Below are positions 9,964-20,248 of a stretch of 41,142 bases of DNA, piece after piece. Positions within the stretch are counted from its first letter, which is position 1; each line of letters starts with the position of its first letter. A program made the translations under genes and the position numbers. The notes under the pieces were generated by a model. The model had not been told where the DNA came from, searched no databases, and worked only from the letters and a program-made list of their open reading frames with translations. The DNA comes from Rhizoclosmatium globosum (Eukaryota > Chytridiomycota > Chytridiomycetes > Chytridiales > Chytriomycetaceae), in contig MCGO01000283.1 of NCBI GenBank assembly GCA_002104985.1, positions 1-41,142 on the forward strand, read 5' to 3'.

Positions 9964-12687
9964 AGCAACCTACCTAAACGTTAAAAAAGAAATTTCCATA
10001 TTCATATAATTATTGGGCCAAGTACTCTTGGTGTGTTGTGGGAGCAAGGTTCATGGAGTTCAAGTGGTTTCAAGAATACCCAATCTAATCATATTAGAGA
10101 GTTACCCAAATACAATACAAGTGAAAGAAGTGCTTCTGACCAATTTTTCTTTCAAGCATCATGGACAATAATAAGTCGTCTTTTGTGCATTTGCCAATGT
10201 CTGCTTTTAGAAAGGAACAATAACAAGGCATATTTTGAATGGATACACCAAGGTCACAGGGGTTTGCACAAACGTTGCTTGATAGTTTTCTTTACAAACA
10301 TTTCTTTTATTTAAAATACAAGTGTTCATAATATTATACACTGGCTTGTGTCTCATCTTATTTTGTAATTTGAGTCACAACCGTAAAGATGAGGTAATGC
10401 TTTTCTCTCTCTTTAATTTGCCATTCATGCCTTGCATATACTGATTGGTTGTGCTTAGAACTGTTGCCAGGAAGGGAAGTCATAACTGTTTGTTTTCAGA
10501 ATTTGCACCAAAATTGTCGCACTAATTGAGGGCCGCAGCCCCACCAATGAGGCAGTCAACCTTCTCCTAAAGGTCTTTGACACCATGAAAACCGCTTCTA
10601 GTGTAAAAAAGGTTGCTGTGAATCATGATCAAAATTGATAAACTACAGCTTTGGTCAATTGCATCAGGAACAGCAAGCATGACTCCAAGCGCAAGGAAAA
10701 ACAAGGGAGGATAAGGTTGAATAGTGTAGGATGGGAATGGAAGCGAAGGAAAATGAATCAGCCACTTCCAAAGAAGCATGAACCTGTCCAGCTATTCTCA
10801 ATCAGACAAATGGAAAATAGTGCCCAGCTCCAGTGCCCTCAACGCCAATTATATGGCATTTGTCTTAAATGCATAGGGAAGAGCAAAGGTGTTTTTAATG
10901 GCCATGTATCTTTCTGGCTGTAAGTCTGACTGATCTAACCACTTCTAGATCTTGTTTTCCTCTTGCCTTTTGTCTTCAATCTAATACCAACATAATAGAC
11001 AATCAAGAATTCCTCACATTGCATTTATGGCTCTGGAAGCACAACAGAGGACTTTTTCCTTGGCTAGAAGTCAAACCAGCAATCAACGCTCTCTGTCTGA
11101 AGCCAATAAGGCCGCTGGAGATGGCATTAACTTGAGATCTTACCTATCCCCTTGCTGTAGATGCCACCTTTCCCTGAATGAAGCCTCTGTTTCACGCACT
11201 TGAAAACATATGGAGAGCAATCAGTATTGCATCAGTTGGCAAGGCATGTTGGCATGTTGCACCTAAAATAGTTAGCAACCTCAGTCATTATAGATAGTGA
11301 CCCTCTTGTTGAAATTCATATCAAGATTTCTATACAGGACTAAAACGTAGGTTTTGATTAGAAGGAATGAACACAGTCTTCAATTAATAAAAGTTAACTT
11401 TATTGCTACAAATATGCAAGGTCTGGATTTGAAGTTGAATTTGAATTTTGAAAGGGGCAACTTTTTCTCCACAGCGTTCTGGATTCCGTTTGTACGAGCA
11501 GAGGTAGGCTTCAATGAGGTACAAGTTGGAGCCCGCTGCGCAAGCTTTTAGTGATTTTGGGTAGTGTTTGACTTGGTCGTCCCTGTTCACTACCAGAGCC
11601 CAATTTTTTCTCTGTCAGCATTTGAAACTTTGATCCCGCAGCACCTTCTCCCATTAGGAGTGGTTGAAAGCAAGGTAGAGGTTGCTTGGATTGAAAAGCA
11701 GATTTAGACATTTAGTGGCAAACCAAATTTTTTCTCTGTCAGCAAAGTAAAAACCGAAAAACGCCTATTACACCAAGCAACGTACATTAAATGATATAGA
11801 CGTAATAATTATCCTTATGTGCCTACAGTCCAAAAGTTATAAGCGTTTCAAATCAAAATCAAAAAAACTCTACCATGCACCCAAAACACAAGATTCCAAG
11901 GCCACCTGAATTGGCGGGATTGCAAGTTGTACTGCAGACTGGAAGGAGAGAGAGACAAGGGAGGAGGAGAGGAATAAAGGTGAAGTAATCCGGATTGCAG
12001 AATGTTGAATTGAAGGTTGGAGGGCTGGCAAGGCACTGGACTTGAATAATAATAAACAAAGATCCAGAGTCAATGAATACAGACTCGAACTGGTTCAAAA
12101 CAAAGGAACTAGTGACAATTGTGGGAGATCTTGACACCCGCGTTGAAAGAGTTCATATTGGCAAGTCACTTGTTCCCTTCAACTGCTTCAAACCTAGAAC
12201 CCTTTCATAAACCCCTTTTCATATGATATATTTTAGCAATAGCGTTGAAAGTGGGGATGCAACTCGACAAACAGCTTGACTTGTATTGGTTCAGGGCAGA
12301 TGGATCCAGAGTTGGTTACTTACTGTGTCAAGAGTTGTTGGCTTGGAGTCCCGACTTTGATATAAATGAGGTAGTATTCATTCGCAGAGACCATTTTTCG
12401 ATATTCTCAAGGTGATGACATTGTGAGTAACTACAATGAATATTGGTGTCATTAATAATCTAGTTTTTCTAATTAGAAAATCTGGTTTTATTCGCAACTC
12501 ATTTCCCTCTTGCTTTCCTTCTTCCTTTCCACTCTTTTCAGAGATTTTAACGTGTACCAAGAAGCAGTTTATCAAGTTAACTTTGAGGGCGTCAGGTGGT
12601 TGAAGACCCATGTGTTGGTTCTTTTGCCTTTGATTCGTAATCAGTCCTCACACAGCAAGTTCCTTTTCAATTGATTTGTCTCATCTA
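9964..12687. other. Gene-poor stretch, no supported gene
   Basis: Stop-rich on both strands. A plus-strand piece near 10990-11160 (NQEFLTLHLWLWKHNRG, PRLEMALT-like) and a minus-strand piece at 11711-11511 look weakly protein-like but have no recognisable motif or splice structure. A 19-bp direct repeat is listed separately. The last 500 bp should contain the promoter of the isomerase gene at 12688, but I could not pick out specific sites. Confidence 0.5.
11602..11744. repeat. 19-bp direct repeat pair
   Basis: AATTTTTTCTCTGTCAGCA occurs at 11602-11620 and again, identical, at 11726-11744, 124 bp apart. The flanks do not align well. It may be the remains of a local duplication. Confidence 0.6.
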
Positions 12688-13412
12688 ATGTCAAACGAAA
12701 CCCATTTGTACATTTCTTGGACGTCATCCGCTTCACGCAGGGTCCGCACGGCTGTCATCTTCAAACAAATTCCTCACAACCTCATTCCTATCTCCCTCGA
12801 AAACAACACACATAAGTCTGCAGCGTACCTGGAGAAGAACCCATCAGGTTATGTGCCTACACTGTATCATAATGGCCAATACCTCAGCCAAAGCCCTGCG
12901 ATTCTTGAATATCTTGAAGAAGCGTATCCAAATCCCCCACTCCTTCCAAAAGACCCCTTTGCTCGTGCGCGCGTGCGTGAGCTCATGAATGTGGTGGTTT
13001 GTGATATCCATCCAATCCAAAACAAATGCGTCCTGGAGAAAGTCAGCGAGCTTCGCAAAACATCAGGTCGAGATGTCGAATTTGCTCAGTGGGCGATCCG
13101 AAAAGGTTTTACAGGTTTGATTGAATGGAGAATATTTCATCGACTCACTAAGTTAAGCGTTGGAAACGATGCTGGAAGGAACGATGGGAAAATATTCATA
13201 TGGCGACGAGTTTTCAATGGCAGATATATGTATTGCTTCGCAATTCTATAATGCTGAGTAAGTTGAATTCAGTTTTTCTTCTCTAAGTTTACCCAAACAG
13301 GCGATATTTGGTGAACGTCGCCGATTTCCCCAATATCTGTACAATCATGGAGGCAATAAATAGCATGCCTTGTATTCAACAAACACATCCTTCAAGACAG
13401 CCTGTTGTCTGA
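12688..13412 (+). CDS. Maleylacetoacetate isomerase (zeta-class glutathione transferase)
   Basis: The enzyme converts maleylacetoacetate to fumarylacetoacetate with glutathione in tyrosine/phenylalanine breakdown. Three exons (12688-13114, 13158-13257, 13301-13412), introns of 43 nt each, all phases consistent, giving 212 aa, the usual length. The N-terminal thioredoxin fold has the zeta-class glutathione motif as SSASRRVR (usual form SSCSWRVR, so Cys and Trp differ), then NPSGYVPTL and QSPAILEYLEEAYP. The helical domain has IHPIQN, GDEFSMADICIASQF and a PNICTIMEAINSMP end. The ATG at 12688 is the first in frame. The first intron has a CTAAG branch-site-like string close to its 3' end. The frame is intact throughout. 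Confidence 0.9.
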
Positions 13413-13454
13413 TGGAGTCAATAAACAGAATTATTTTGAAATGAGAACTATGAA

Positions 13455-14492
13455 ATGAATGGCTGGTCTGGAAATTCCATTGTTCAACATTTTTGTATGG
13501 ACTTGACGTCGCTAACGCCAGATCAATCTGAAAGAGTGCAGGAATCTAACCACTACTTTCTCATATGCGAATCAGTATTATCTGCTCTCGCGGCTACTCT
13601 AACTGCTGCTCTTGTCTTCTTTATCGTTTGCTTTGAAATTCCAGCCCGAGGTCATCGTCTCGATATCTCTACTGTTGCATCACCTCAAAATTTACTTCTT
13701 GTCAGCCTGTTTTCTGTGCTATCAATGTACACTGGATGTCAGGCTGCCAGTTATATACCTGATCTATCTCCCAAATCAGCCTCTGTTTTGAGCAAAGTCT
13801 TTGTAACTGGTCCTATTCTTGCCGAGGCTTTATTTCTTTATTATTCATGGATCCGTTCAACTGTTGTGGTCCAGCTTTTGATTTCAGCAAATGCGTTCAG
13901 ACGATTTCAGATCCTTGTTCGACTTTCGCCTTTCATATTCCTTCTTCCGATTAGTATTCAGTTTTTACCGCTTGGAAGTTGGTTGAATTTCCTGCTTTTG
14001 TGCTCGATGGGCCTGTGCGCGATTCTTTCTGTAACAATGGACCTTTTCTTTTCATACTGTTTCATGAAGCTTGAAGTCCAAAATAGGAACAATAATTTAA
14101 GTGTACCCGCATTTTATTTCGCCATCTCACGGTATGGACTCGTAGTCTCTTTTTGTGGCTGTTTAACTATCTTGGTATACATCGCATCTCAGTTGGTTTA
14201 CCTCAAATATGAAGCAAGTATTCCTCCAGAAAGTATTGAATATTGGATTATGAATTGTAGCTTGGCTGTGGTGCGGGATGCTTGTCTGTTTTCCATTCCT
14301 TGTGTACTGTTTTTCATGAAAATGGTACTTATCAAACCGAGCTTATTGACGGGACAATCAAGCGCAAAAAGCAAGTTATCAGAGTTCCTAAGTGAGAATC
14401 CAGCAGCCAGTACTGTTGCAAAAAGGAAAATGAATGAGAGTATTCAAGGGCAACCATTAACTTTAAGGGAAGGCGAAGTCACAGCACACTGA
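13455..14492 (+). CDS. Seven-transmembrane protein, not recognised
   Basis: A single uninterrupted 345-aa frame from ATG 13455, ending TGA at 14492 with AATAAAA just after (about 14499). About seven hydrophobic segments: residues near 35-60, 77-98, 112-135, 150-172, 174-200, 224-248 and 263-290. The N-terminus is short, and the C-terminal tail of about 50 residues is hydrophilic and rich in Ser, Lys and Glu. The topology resembles a GPCR-like or sensor protein, but I see no DRY, NPxxY or retinal-Lys motif, so function is open. It has no intron, unlike nearly all its neighbours. It starts only 42 bp after the isomerase stop. Confidence 0.75.
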   Translation: MNGWSGNSIVQHFCMDLTSLTPDQSERVQESNHYFLICESVLSALAATLTAALVFFIVCFEIPARGHRLDISTVASPQNLLLVSLFSVLSMYTGCQAASYIPDLSPKSASVLSKVFVTGPILAEALFLYYSWIRSTVVVQLLISANAFRRFQILVRLSPFIFLLPISIQFLPLGSWLNFLLLCSMGLCAILSVTMDLFFSYCFMKLEVQNRNNNLSVPAFYFAISRYGLVVSFCGCLTILVYIASQLVYLKYEASIPPESIEYWIMNCSLAVVRDACLFSIPCVLFFMKMVLIKPSLLTGQSSAKSKLSEFLSENPAASTVAKRKMNESIQGQPLTLREGEVTAH

Positions 14493-14544
14493 GCAAAAAT
14501 AAAACATTCATTTCAAATCTTGTATTTTGGAAATAGTTAAATCT

Positions 14545-16623
14545 TTAAATTGGCCTTGTCTCCTTGAATAGCCATTTCAAGGCCATTTCATCGTTCTGCA
14601 ACAAGGGAGAAATCTTCTCGTACACTTTTTCGTGATAGTTGTTCAGCCATTCGCGCTCAGTGGGGAGCAATAAGCTGATTTCGACCAACTTTGTGCTAAT
14701 TGGAACCAAGGTCACATTCTCAAACCCAAGAGAACCCTTTCCGTCAAAATTGTATGGAGTAGAGACCTCCTTGACAATCATAACATTCTCGATTCGGATA
14801 CCAAAGTGACCATCATGATAGTAGCCAGGCTCATTGGTCACAGTATTACCACTTTGCAATGGGAATTCATTGTACGAAGCGAAACGTGTACCGATTCCAT
14901 GTGGACCCTCATGAACGTTCAAGTAGTGGCCAACTCCATGTCCGGTACCATGACGAAAGTCGAGGCCAGCACGCCATAAAGCCGTGCGAGCGAGAATATC
15001 GAGAATAAGCCCTTTAGTGCCGACAGGAAACACGGATTGATCGATTTGAATATGCCCCTTCAACACATATGTGTAAGCTTCTTTCTCAAATGAGGTAGGA
15101 GTGCCAAAGTGATGCGTTCTAGTGACATCAGTGGTTCCATCCAAGTATTGCGCCCCAGAATCACACAAATAAATCTCCTCAGGAGAAATGTAGCGACAAG
15201 TTTCTTTCCGTGGACTGTAATGCATGATGGCTGCATTTGATCCGGCTCCTGAAATGGTGTCAAAAGAAAGCCCAACAAAGTGCTCGCGTTGAGAACGGAA
15301 CCATGCAAGTTTGTCAGCAGCATCAACTTCGGTGAGTGTCAAATTTTGATTGACCAAGAGCTCATTTTCAAGCCAGGCGAAAAATTGGCACAGAGAAGCA
15401 CCGTCACGAACGTGGGAATCGCGGAATCCTTGGATTTCTGTTGCGTTTTTGATTGCTTTAAACAACGTTATTGGAGAAGTGGCTTCAGTGATGAAGTTAG
15501 GGCCACCAATAGCGTCTTGAAGAGCAAGCGAACAGGTTGAGGCGACCCAGAGCTTCTATTAACAAATAAGAGGAGAAAATTAGCCAATAGCGTACCTTTT
15601 CGGTTGGATTTTTGCCAAAAAATGCCAAATCGTCAAAGATTTGACTATATGGACGAATTTCAACAATTGAACCAAGTGATGTCTTGGCGTCTTCAGTCAA
15701 CTTGGATTCATGAATGTAAAGAATCGCAGTCTCAAGTGTGATAAGTGCATACGCAAAAAATACAGGATTGCAGGCGACATCACTTCCGCGCAAGTTGAAC
15801 AGCCCTATAATAACATCAGTGCCTAAAACTATGCAGCCATGGGAGACTTACAAGCGATTTCATCCAATCCAGTTGCAATAAATCCCCAGGTTCCCTTCTT
15901 ACCGATCTCGTCACGGACATCCTTCAGTTTGTCTTCAAAACACTTTCCAGCAAACTGAACAGGAAGTGGCTTGACTTCATTCATGGGGAATCCTGGACGT
16001 TCTGTACCCCAAACAAGGTCGACCAAGTTTTCAGTCACAGAAACAAGTGTGTGTGAAGCTCGTTTCAATGATTCTGCCAGAGTTCTGGAAGCAGGGAGAG
16101 TCACAAGCTTCGGGTCGATTCCAACCTTCGAGTTTGGCTCAAGAACCTGGGAAATAATATTTAGGGTTGTGCGGGACTCGGGAGAGGTATGGGAGGTGAA
16201 CCTTGTTGAGCCATTCCTCTTTTGTTACAACACCGGGAAGCCCGGCCTTTTGCAAGATCCAGTTCGAATCAAGTTCTTGCGATGCCTGGAGAAAGTATCT
16301 TCCGTCGGTCCAGAGCGCAGCTTCCTTGAGGTCACAACAGCCAGGCCTGGGTTGAGAGTGGTGTGAGTAAGGGTTAACAGCTTAGCAAGGAGGCAGGGAA
16401 ACAGACCAGCAGAGCCAGTGAATCCGGAAATGAATGCACGTCTTCCATCACAGGCGGCAATGTATTCACTCTTTCAATAATGTTAGCCGTTTGTCCGTTC
16501 TACTCTAATATGTACTTGATGAGCATCCTCCGACGGAACAATATACGCGTCAATTGCATGCTGCTGCATCGCTTCACGCAGCGCAGTAAGCCGGCTAGTG
16601 GTGGCGCTCTCCGTGACAGTCAT
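14545..16623 (-). CDS. Xaa-Pro aminopeptidase copy 1 (M24B), one frameshift
   Basis: This cytosolic metalloprotease removes an N-terminal residue preceding proline. Six exons: 16623-16516, 16470-16407, 16346-16202, 16146-15852, 15804-15596, 15555-14545; about 610 aa, normal for the family. Two N-terminal creatinase-like domains are followed by the pita-bread domain with its metal ligands: [20 protein letters not shown] (two Asp), [15 protein letters not shown] (His), TVTNEPGYY (Glu) and IRIENV (Glu). The start is the ATG at 16623 (MTVTES), matching copy 2. Exon 3 lacks one base near 16330 (GTGACCTC against GTGACTCTC in copy 2), shifting the frame. All catalytic residues are present, so sequence error or very recent decay are both possible. 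An inverted paralogue lies at 30425-32565. Confidence 0.88.
16280..16470 (-). repeat. Near-identical segment shared with 30611-30803, inverted
   Basis: Exon 2, intron 2 and most of exon 3 of aminopeptidase copy 1 match copy 2 almost base for base, including the intron. The first 112 bp are identical; only a few differences, including two single-base gaps, occur over about 190 bp. Exons outside it are clearly more diverged. Confidence 0.85.
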
Positions 16624-16895
16624 TTCAAGAAGGGTTTTGGAAGCGGAACGGAAGCCGGAAGATTGCACGTTTTTCTCCCATTCGCTCAACCCTGAGAGAT
16701 CACATGATTCCGACGCAGTGAATAAAATATATCGGGACTTCTGTCCAATAGAACTTCATTTTACTCTGGTAATGCGTGCGCCAAAGGGTTGTTCAATTGA
16801 ACTTTATTCTCGCAATATAAGAACTCATTCACATTAACATACGTCCACGAGAAACTTAAACTTCGATGAAGATATTGAAGATTCCGGTGTTAAAG

Positions 16896-18051
16896 CTAAA
16901 ATGAAGATGAGTCAGAATCTGACTCGTATTCCGTCCATCTTGATGGTCTCATGTGTTTAAAAACGCTGTTTCTGAAATGGAACTCTACCAGCCTTGGATG
17001 TGGTCTAGTGCCCTCAGACCACCAGCAAGTTCCATCTGAACGTTCTCTCAAGTGTTCATCAAGTTGAATACCATCCAAGTCCAAAAACTGGGTTGTGATG
17101 GCAACAACATAATAATGCCCATCACGTAGAACAAAACTGAAGAGCCTTCGTCAAATGCTGCTGCCAGGCCTATTTCCAATAGAACCCCATTCATAACACC
17201 ATTGATGCCTTGAGGAAGAAGGGGAATAAGTTGCTGAATGTGACTTGGAAGATGCTCTTTGTGATTAGTGTCATGCCACCAGTCTTGTGCAAGGATATGC
17301 GTAGCCTTCACATTAACATACTTCCGTGTTACAACACAATGGCTATCACGAGCAATTATGTTTTCCCGAAATTGACTGCTTTGCTTCAGGAATTCATAGT
17401 CATTTGATGTGATACTTTCAGTGTCTTCAGCTGCAAGAGTTTCAACTCGAAGTTTTTTTGAAGCTGGAATATAGTTGGGACTATTGAGGTGTTTCATCAA
17501 TCTGGATGTGGGCACAATGGGCAATCCTGTTCCTTCAACCCTCAACTCAACGCCATCCGTTGGTAAAAAGTAGTAACGACCAGGACGCAAAATCCCAGCA
17601 GATTCCAGCGAGTAGACTATAAATTGGTCTCCTGCTTTTGCTTCAATAAATTTGGAAACGTCCAAATTGCCACAAACAATTGAAGAAAGCGCAAAATAAT
17701 GGACCAAGGTCTTCCAAGTTTTATAGATGGGACCGTAAGGATGGGGTTCTTACCAATACGACTCCTGTTCGACACAACCAGAAAGAATGGGATTATCTAT
17801 AGCGGCCCCGTAGTCCCCAACTAGATTATGAAGTTTGAGCGCCTTCTTTGCATCGGCGACGGCTTCTTTGTTTAAGAAAACTGTCAAATCGGAGGCGTCG
17901 GTGTTTGACTTGTTCTTGTTCTTCTCCAAAATGGAGTCTTCAAGTCTGCAATATCCGCCTGGCGACTTATCATCACTCTGTCAACGTCGGCAGCGCGAAG
18001 GCCGGCTCCCCGCTGTTGTCAACAAGGACGTACCAAACGCTTTGAATCATT
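16896..18051 (-). CDS. Crinkler-type header fused to HNH_2-like nuclease domain
   Basis: From ATG 18051 the protein opens with a ubiquitin-like Crinkler header: VWYVLVDNSGEPAF, DVDRVMIS, then DSILEKNKN, DASDLTVFLNKEAV and DNPILSG. After a probable short intron (about 17753-17711; phase unresolved) comes a region with LRPGRYYFLP and then an HNH_2-like core: RDSHCVVT, KATHILAQDWW, GVMNGVLLEIGLAAAFDEG and YYVVAITTQFLDLDG. The His normally found just before FD in this family (LHxxFD) is Ala. Single-base shifts near 17980, 17940 and 17125 interrupt the frame. Crinkler proteins are secreted or intracellular effectors or conflict proteins with swappable nuclease or kinase ends; the role here is inferred. 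The tail is acidic (SDSDSSSF). Confidence 0.7.
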
Positions 18052-18099
18052 TTCCAGGGAAAGAAATTTTGAAACGAGGAGGAATGCAATGCAGCCTCG

Positions 18100-18784
18100 C
18101 CGAGTCTGGATGAATTTCATTCCTTGTTTGCTACACTTCCTTTTTCCTTTCTTTGTGCAGCAGTGGGTACGGCGAGTCCGGAAGTGTCCCTTGGAAGCCC
18201 AATTTATTGATCTTTCTTTCACGACACTTTGATTGCTTTTGCACTATTCCTTTTTTCTACTTGAGACGTCAACGAGCTCCACACTTTCCCTCGCCACTCA
18301 ATTTGCTCCTCGATGAAGTTGTTCGCCGCGTTCCATTAGTTTCCCTTATTCCCGAAGAGCACAGTGGAAAAAGTAAATTGGTAACTTCTTCTATCCAATT
18401 TCTGGAATATTGGTACTCCGTCGCATTTTCTAGCCTTTTTTCATTCCACTTTGCTCAAGAGAAACTTGAACTTTGGTGGTGATACGGAAGATTCCAGTTT
18501 GAATAATCATGTTTGTAGTTTGACTCTGGGGAACCAGAAGAACTGTATAAAATCGAAGGGGTTTTCGATGGTTTAATATGTTGTCTCAAGCACAAATTTC
18601 AAGAAGATTAAGTGGACCGTATAACCTTGGAAAGCAACTGTTGCATTTTCGTGGACATTTCGTATCCTTCAATTTGATTCAAGCCTCTGTTGTAGAGTTA
18701 ACTGCACTGTCATCATACGTTTCCCAAAATTCCCAAACCCAAATAAATACATTCAAACGCAAGGAAGCTTTATTTTGTTCTTTA
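18100..18784. other. No intact gene; possible 3' relic of a Crinkler copy
   Basis: No supported reading frame. About 48 bp at 18457-18507 resemble 16850-16900 at the end of the Crinkler-HNH gene (roughly three quarters identical), suggesting that a duplicated 3' end survives here. Confidence 0.35.
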
Positions 18785-20142
18785 TCAATTTGGGGTCGTA
18801 ACTGTGTTTGTTGCATTAATCCAAATTGGTTTCATAGTGGTTATCTTCAATGCCTTGCAAATACTATTGCATTCATGATTCTCAAAGAAGCCCCGGATTC
18901 CCAATTCTCCCAAGTTTGTTTCCCCATATGCAGGCAAACTTGGAATATCCGCCAATAACAGCTTTCGTCCCGATTTGAAGAAAGAGTAGTGCCTAAACGC
19001 TTGAGCAATATCACTGACAGGGCCATGTTCGCAAACGAATCCATCATTGCTGTTGTACTTTGCAAAATCCCCATCGATTTGTTCATCCACCACCAATACT
19101 TTCCCAGCCTCTCCATTTCTTTCAATGCCCATACTCTGATGGAACGTTATTCAGCAAGAGGCCAACACTTTTGTGAATACAACAGGAGTGCAGAATCCAC
19201 TTGTGTCCTCGTTGAAAGCATGTGCAACTGCGTTAGCTGTTCGCAAACAGTTCAAATCCGCTTTCAAATTGGCGAGGGTGTTTTCAGATTGAATTGGGCG
19301 GTTTTAAAAACGACGGGATTGTATTTTGAAAAGATTGGAGTGTCGAGAACCTGGTTCAACCACGCGTACTTGATTCCTCCGGCCCGGCGATCTTGTCGTT
19401 TGAGCCAAGGTACGACACTGGATTCAGGAATTTCAGTTTCCGTCCAACCAGTTTGGCTGAAGAATCCCAGTTTGACAGAAGACGATACGCAATGACTTGT
19501 TTCTGCGATCAAGTTGGGTATGTTTTGAGATATACCGTTGTTGGGATTAACTGGTGGCGGATTCTGAGTTCGTCCAACGAAGGCAACAGAGGGTGTCACA
19601 TAACTTTCGATATATAGCACTGAGAGTCTTTGGTCTTCATGCAGATGGCAGAATCCATTATTACTTCCGGGTTTTACATTGCTCGAATTTTTTAGTCATT
19701 CCTGCACAGCGCAGAGTGGCGAAGTTGTTTACGCTTGAATTAACGCGTCTCTGCTCCACATGATAGTGACAGAATCCGTCGTATGTTCCGTAATTTCCAC
19801 AAGGAAGTCCTTTGACTGTATTCCCATGCAAGGTGCAGACAAAGGGGTCCGAGTCAATTGGGTCAAGGTCTTTGGAATCACATTGCGAGATTGACCAATG
19901 TGCAGATAACAATACCCATGATGAGTTCCTGCATTCTTACAATGGAGACCCTTGACAGTGAATCCCCTGCAATCTGTCGTTCCAGATTGATTGACCAGTG
20001 TCAATACCCAGCTTCCTGTTTTGTTGTGCAGGTGACAAAAGCCGTTATAAGTTCCTGGATTCTTGCAACGGTAGCCTTCGTTGGTGTGACCGTTGCACAT
20101 TGCGTCAGCAGTCGCGAAAGAGTTGGTCTGCGTTTGAATCAC
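18785..20142 (-). pseudogene. Alpha-kinase with four N-terminal Cys/His motifs, decayed
   Basis: The nearest ATG is 20100; the true start is uncertain. The N-terminus holds four tandem motifs of spacing Cys-x9-Cys-x9-Cys-x2-His (about 20097-20026, 19971-19900, 19830-19759, 19708-19638), each with G..T..G..C and G.C..H features, likely zinc-binding. A linker and then alpha-kinase (MHCK/eEF2K) motifs follow: GGIKYAW, CLRTANAVAHAFNEDT, VLVVDEQIDGDFAKYNSN, AFRHYSFFKSGRKLLLADI, and ETNLGELGIRGFFENHECN with SIC. The segment between LLLADI and ETNLG lacks the QG and TDPxIH part that holds catalytic and zinc-binding residues. An in-frame TGA lies near 19158, with shifts near 19825, 19670 and 19270. 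The missing loop supports true decay. It is divergent from SNU114. Confidence 0.72.
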
Positions 20143-20248
20143 TAAAAACGTCGAGTGGCTCGAAGTTTTTTTAATCAGTATAAAAGTAGAAAGTGATAGT
20201 GAACATGCAGTTGTTTTTTAAAAAAGCAGACAGACAACTGGAGAAAGG
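20101..20248. promoter_or_regulatory. Intergenic promoter region of SNU114
   Basis: The 148 bp between the alpha-kinase relic and the SNU114 start contains AT-rich sequence with a TATA-like string (cagtataaaag, about 20176-20186) some 65 bp upstream of the SNU114 ATG. Placement is from position and sequence only. Confidence 0.4.

Noticed and set aside
15971..16366. 131-aa plus-strand frame over aminopeptidase copy 1
   Set aside because: Antisense to exons 3 and 4 of a clear gene.
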